Positions 30,406 through 32,248 of a stretch of 32,248 bases of DNA are shown one piece after another. The translations under genes and the position numbers were made by a program. Origin of the DNA: Planctomycetota bacterium (GTDB lineage: Bacteria > Planctomycetota > JACOTG01); assembly GCA_016178505.1 (NCBI GenBank), contig JACOTG010000013.1, positions 1 through 32,248 of the forward strand, written 5' to 3'. How positions within the stretch are numbered: the first letter of the stretch is position 1; every line of letters begins with the position of its first letter. The notes beneath the pieces were generated by a model, which had not been told where the DNA came from, searched no databases, and worked only from the letters and a program-made list of their open reading frames with translations.

Positions 30406-31821
30406 ATGGACGAAACACGCGCGCGGCTTCTCTTCGTGGACGCGGCGCGCGTGGGCAGTGTCCTCGGCATCGAGCGCCTCGGACAGAAGTACTCGATGCG
30501 CACCGCGTCGGATCCCTACGCTGCGATTCTCGAGGCGCGAACGGGCGGAATCGATCTCGTCCTCCTGACGCTCGCGACCCTCGGCACGCGCGAACAGGAA
30601 ATTCTCCAAGGCATGCGTGACGCGGCGCGTCAAACGCCGTTGCTGCTCCTTCTTCCGAGCTCGTCGAGGGCCAGCGACGTCGAAGCGCGGGCGCGCGGCG
30701 CGTCGTCCGTCCTCGCGATCCCGTGCTATTTCGAAGATCTCGAACGCGCCGTCGAAGGCGCCATTCGCCGCAGCGGTCCCACGCCGACCATCGACTTCAT
30801 GCCGTTGTCGCAGGTGGCCGGAACGCTGGCAGAGGCACAGGGCGACTTGCCCACGCTCTCCGAGCGCATGCTTCGCGTGGCCCTCGAGCGCACGACCGCG
30901 ACTCGTGGATCGCTCTTCGTGCTGGAGGAAAACGGCGGTTCGATCTATCGCTGCGCCGCGGCCGTCGGAATCTCGAGCGACCTCGTGAAGGCGGCGCAGG
31001 TGCGGCGCGGCGAAGGGATTCTCGGCCGCATCGTAGAGCGTGGCGAGCCGCTGCTCGTCGCGGACGTGAATCGCGCCGACATCCCGAGGTCGAGCGAGCC
31101 GCGAAGCTACCGCACCGTATCGTTCGTGAGCATGCCGGTGCGCACGGCAGACACCGTGCTCGCCGTCCTCTCGGTCGCCGATCGCGAGGATGGTCAGGCA
31201 TTCTCGGAAGGCGACATGCGCTCGCTCGCCGACATCGCCGAGCTCGCCGCGCCGTACGTCGAAACGGCGCGTCACGTGAAACGCGTCGAGAGCTTGTCCA
31301 CCGTCGATCCGCTGACGGGTCTCTTCAACCGCCGGCACTTCGATCGGTGTCTCGAGGCCGAAACCATTCGCGCGAGGCGATACGGCCGCAACCTCACGCT
31401 CGTGCTCCTCGACATCGACGATTTCAAGCGATACAACGACCGCTTCGGTTACCTCGCCGGCGACGACGTGCTCAAGGGAGTGGCCGAGATCCTCAAAGAA
31501 AGGTTCCGACAGGTGGACATCGTGACGCGCTGGGGCGGCGAGGAGTTCGCCGTGCTCCTGCCCGAGACCGGAAAGCCTCAGCCCGCCGAGGCGGGTCAGC
31601 CCGGTTCCGCGCCGATCCACTTTGCGGATCGCGTGCGGCGAGCGGTCGAGCAGCACGTCTTCCCGCACGCCAACGAAACACCAGCCGGGCGCATCACCGT
31701 GAGTGGCGGCCTGGCAGCCTTTCCCACCGACACTTCGGACCCCCGCGAGCTCGTGACGCTCGCGAATCGAGCCCTGCGCAAGGCGAAAGACTCGGGCAAG
31801 AATCGCATTTGTCTCCTGTGA
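30406..31821 (+). CDS. Diguanylate cyclase with pseudoreceiver, GAF and GGDEF domains
   Basis: 471 residues. Residues 5-122 have a receiver-like pattern, but the acceptor Asp is Thr (T55 in IDLVLLTLATLG) and the Lys is lost (LAIPCYFEDL), so it cannot be phosphorylated normally. A GAF domain covers about 150-290 (GSLFVLEENGGSIYRCAAAV, GILGRIVERGEPLLVAD). The GGDEF domain starts at STVDPLTGLFNRRHF (298-312) and has the active-site motif GGEEF at 377-381 and an I-site RQVD at 368-371, so synthesis of c-di-GMP with product inhibition is expected. An 18-residue insertion after GGEEF (GKPQPAEAGQPGSAP) is Pro-rich. It is separated from the HD-GYP gene by four bases, so the pair is coexpressed. Confidence 0.94.
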   Translation: MDETRARLLFVDAARVGSVLGIERLGQKYSMRTASDPYAAILEARTGGIDLVLLTLATLGTREQEILQGMRDAARQTPLLLLLPSSSRASDVEARARGASSVLAIPCYFEDLERAVEGAIRRSGPTPTIDFMPLSQVAGTLAEAQGDLPTLSERMLRVALERTTATRGSLFVLEENGGSIYRCAAAVGISSDLVKAAQVRRGEGILGRIVERGEPLLVADVNRADIPRSSEPRSYRTVSFVSMPVRTADTVLAVLSVADREDGQAFSEGDMRSLADIAELAAPYVETARHVKRVESLSTVDPLTGLFNRRHFDRCLEAETIRARRYGRNLTLVLLDIDDFKRYNDRFGYLAGDDVLKGVAEILKERFRQVDIVTRWGGEEFAVLLPETGKPQPAEAGQPGSAPIHFADRVRRAVEQHVFPHANETPAGRITVSGGLAAFPTDTSDPRELVTLANRALRKAKDSGKNRICLL

Positions 31822-31833
31822 TGTGATCGGCGG

Positions 31834-32248
31834 ATGTATCCGCTCCTCGTCATCCCAACCTACAACGAGGCCGAGAACCTGGCTCCGCTCGTCGAGGAGA
31901 TCCTCCGCCGCATCCCGCGCCTTCGCGTCCTCATCGCCGACGACTCCTCGCCCGACGGCACTGGCGAGATTGCGGATCGACTCGCAAACGGGCACCCGCA
32001 GCGCGTCCGGGTCCTCCACCGGACGGCCAAGAACGGCATGGCTCGCGCCTACCTCGAGGCGTTCGCCGTTGCGCTTCGCGATCCCGAAGTCGATCGCATC
32101 GCTCAAATGGATGCCGATTTCTCGCACCGCCCCATCGATCTCACCGACCTCATCGCGCGGTCGGAAGAGACCGACGCCGACGTCGTATTGGGCTCTCGCT
32201 ACGTCCGGGGCGGCGGAACGCTGAACTGGAGTCCGATTCGCCGTGCGA
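31834..32248 (+). CDS. Polyprenol-phosphate mannose synthase-like GT2 (cut by window end)
   Basis: The first 138 residues are present; the frame is open at the right edge. MYPLLVIPTYNEAENLAPLVEEIL, IADDSSPDGT (nucleotide binding), TAKNGMARAYLEAF, QMDADFSHRP with an intact DxD, and VLGSRYVRGG are signatures of the DPM1-type branch, which makes polyprenyl-phosphate mannose or a related lipid sugar. It begins 12 bases after the diguanylate cyclase stop. GATCGGCGG before the ATG is a weak ribosome binding site. Its product could feed the GT39-like enzyme at 23291-25276. Confidence 0.9.
   Translation, partial: MYPLLVIPTYNEAENLAPLVEEILRRIPRLRVLIADDSSPDGTGEIADRLANGHPQRVRVLHRTAKNGMARAYLEAFAVALRDPEVDRIAQMDADFSHRPIDLTDLIARSEETDADVVLGSRYVRGGGTLNWSPIRRA

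Overview
The window is a GC-rich, gene-dense stretch of a Gram-negative bacterial chromosome. An LpxH-type enzyme, a GmhA-like isomerase, lipoproteins and signal peptides imply an outer membrane. HEAT-repeat secreted proteins with a recurring W-rich motif and an XrtA/PEP-CTERM-type FemAB protein would fit Planctomycetota or a similar deep-branching phylum; this placement is inference from protein style, not from a marker gene. I found no tRNA, rRNA, CRISPR array, transposase or integrase.

Layout. (1) 82-6058, minus strand: three glycosyltransferases in one operon (a GT4 with a long coiled coil, a GT2-GT4 fusion, and a GT2), joined by ATGA stop/start overlaps. (2) 6059-7219: a gene-free region of about 1.16 kb with inverted repeats and a 39-nt purine tract. 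(3) 7220-8194, minus: an unrecognised exported protein behind a near-consensus promoter and a leader of about 265 nt. (4) 8694-10049, plus: a B12-binding radical SAM protein ending in a strong hairpin terminator. (5) 10146-21473, minus: a long co-directional run, in transcription order an NtrC-like regulator, lpxH, cmk, plsC, rpsA, a lipoprotein, tyrS, a HEAT/TPR protein and a HEAT protein. (6) 21540-22178, plus: a GmhA-like sugar-phosphate isomerase, convergent on (7) 22254-27308, minus: two polyprenyl-phosphate-type GT2 proteins, a GT39-like membrane glycosyltransferase and the FemAB-like protein. (8) 27737-31821, plus: a histidine kinase split by an in-frame TAG, a receiver-GAF-HD-GYP protein and a pseudoreceiver-GAF-GGDEF protein, followed at 31834 by a polyprenol-phosphate mannose synthase-like gene cut by the window end.

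How it fits together. Regions 1, 7 and 8 look like envelope glycan or exopolysaccharide assembly. The GT2 enzymes would make lipid-linked sugars, the GT39-like protein would use them on the far side of the membrane, and the c-di-GMP enzymes next door are plausible regulators of that output. Region 5 is a housekeeping block (lipid A, CMP kinase, phosphatidic acid, ribosomal protein S1, Tyr-tRNA) headed by an unusual AAA+ response regulator.

Most worth a second look: a GT2 paralogue without its DxD motif sitting beside an intact one, the amber-interrupted kinase, the exact 14-residue coiled-coil repeat fused to a GT4, a 44-bp tandem repeat that contains both stop codons of a convergent gene pair, and the repeat-rich region 6424-6951.
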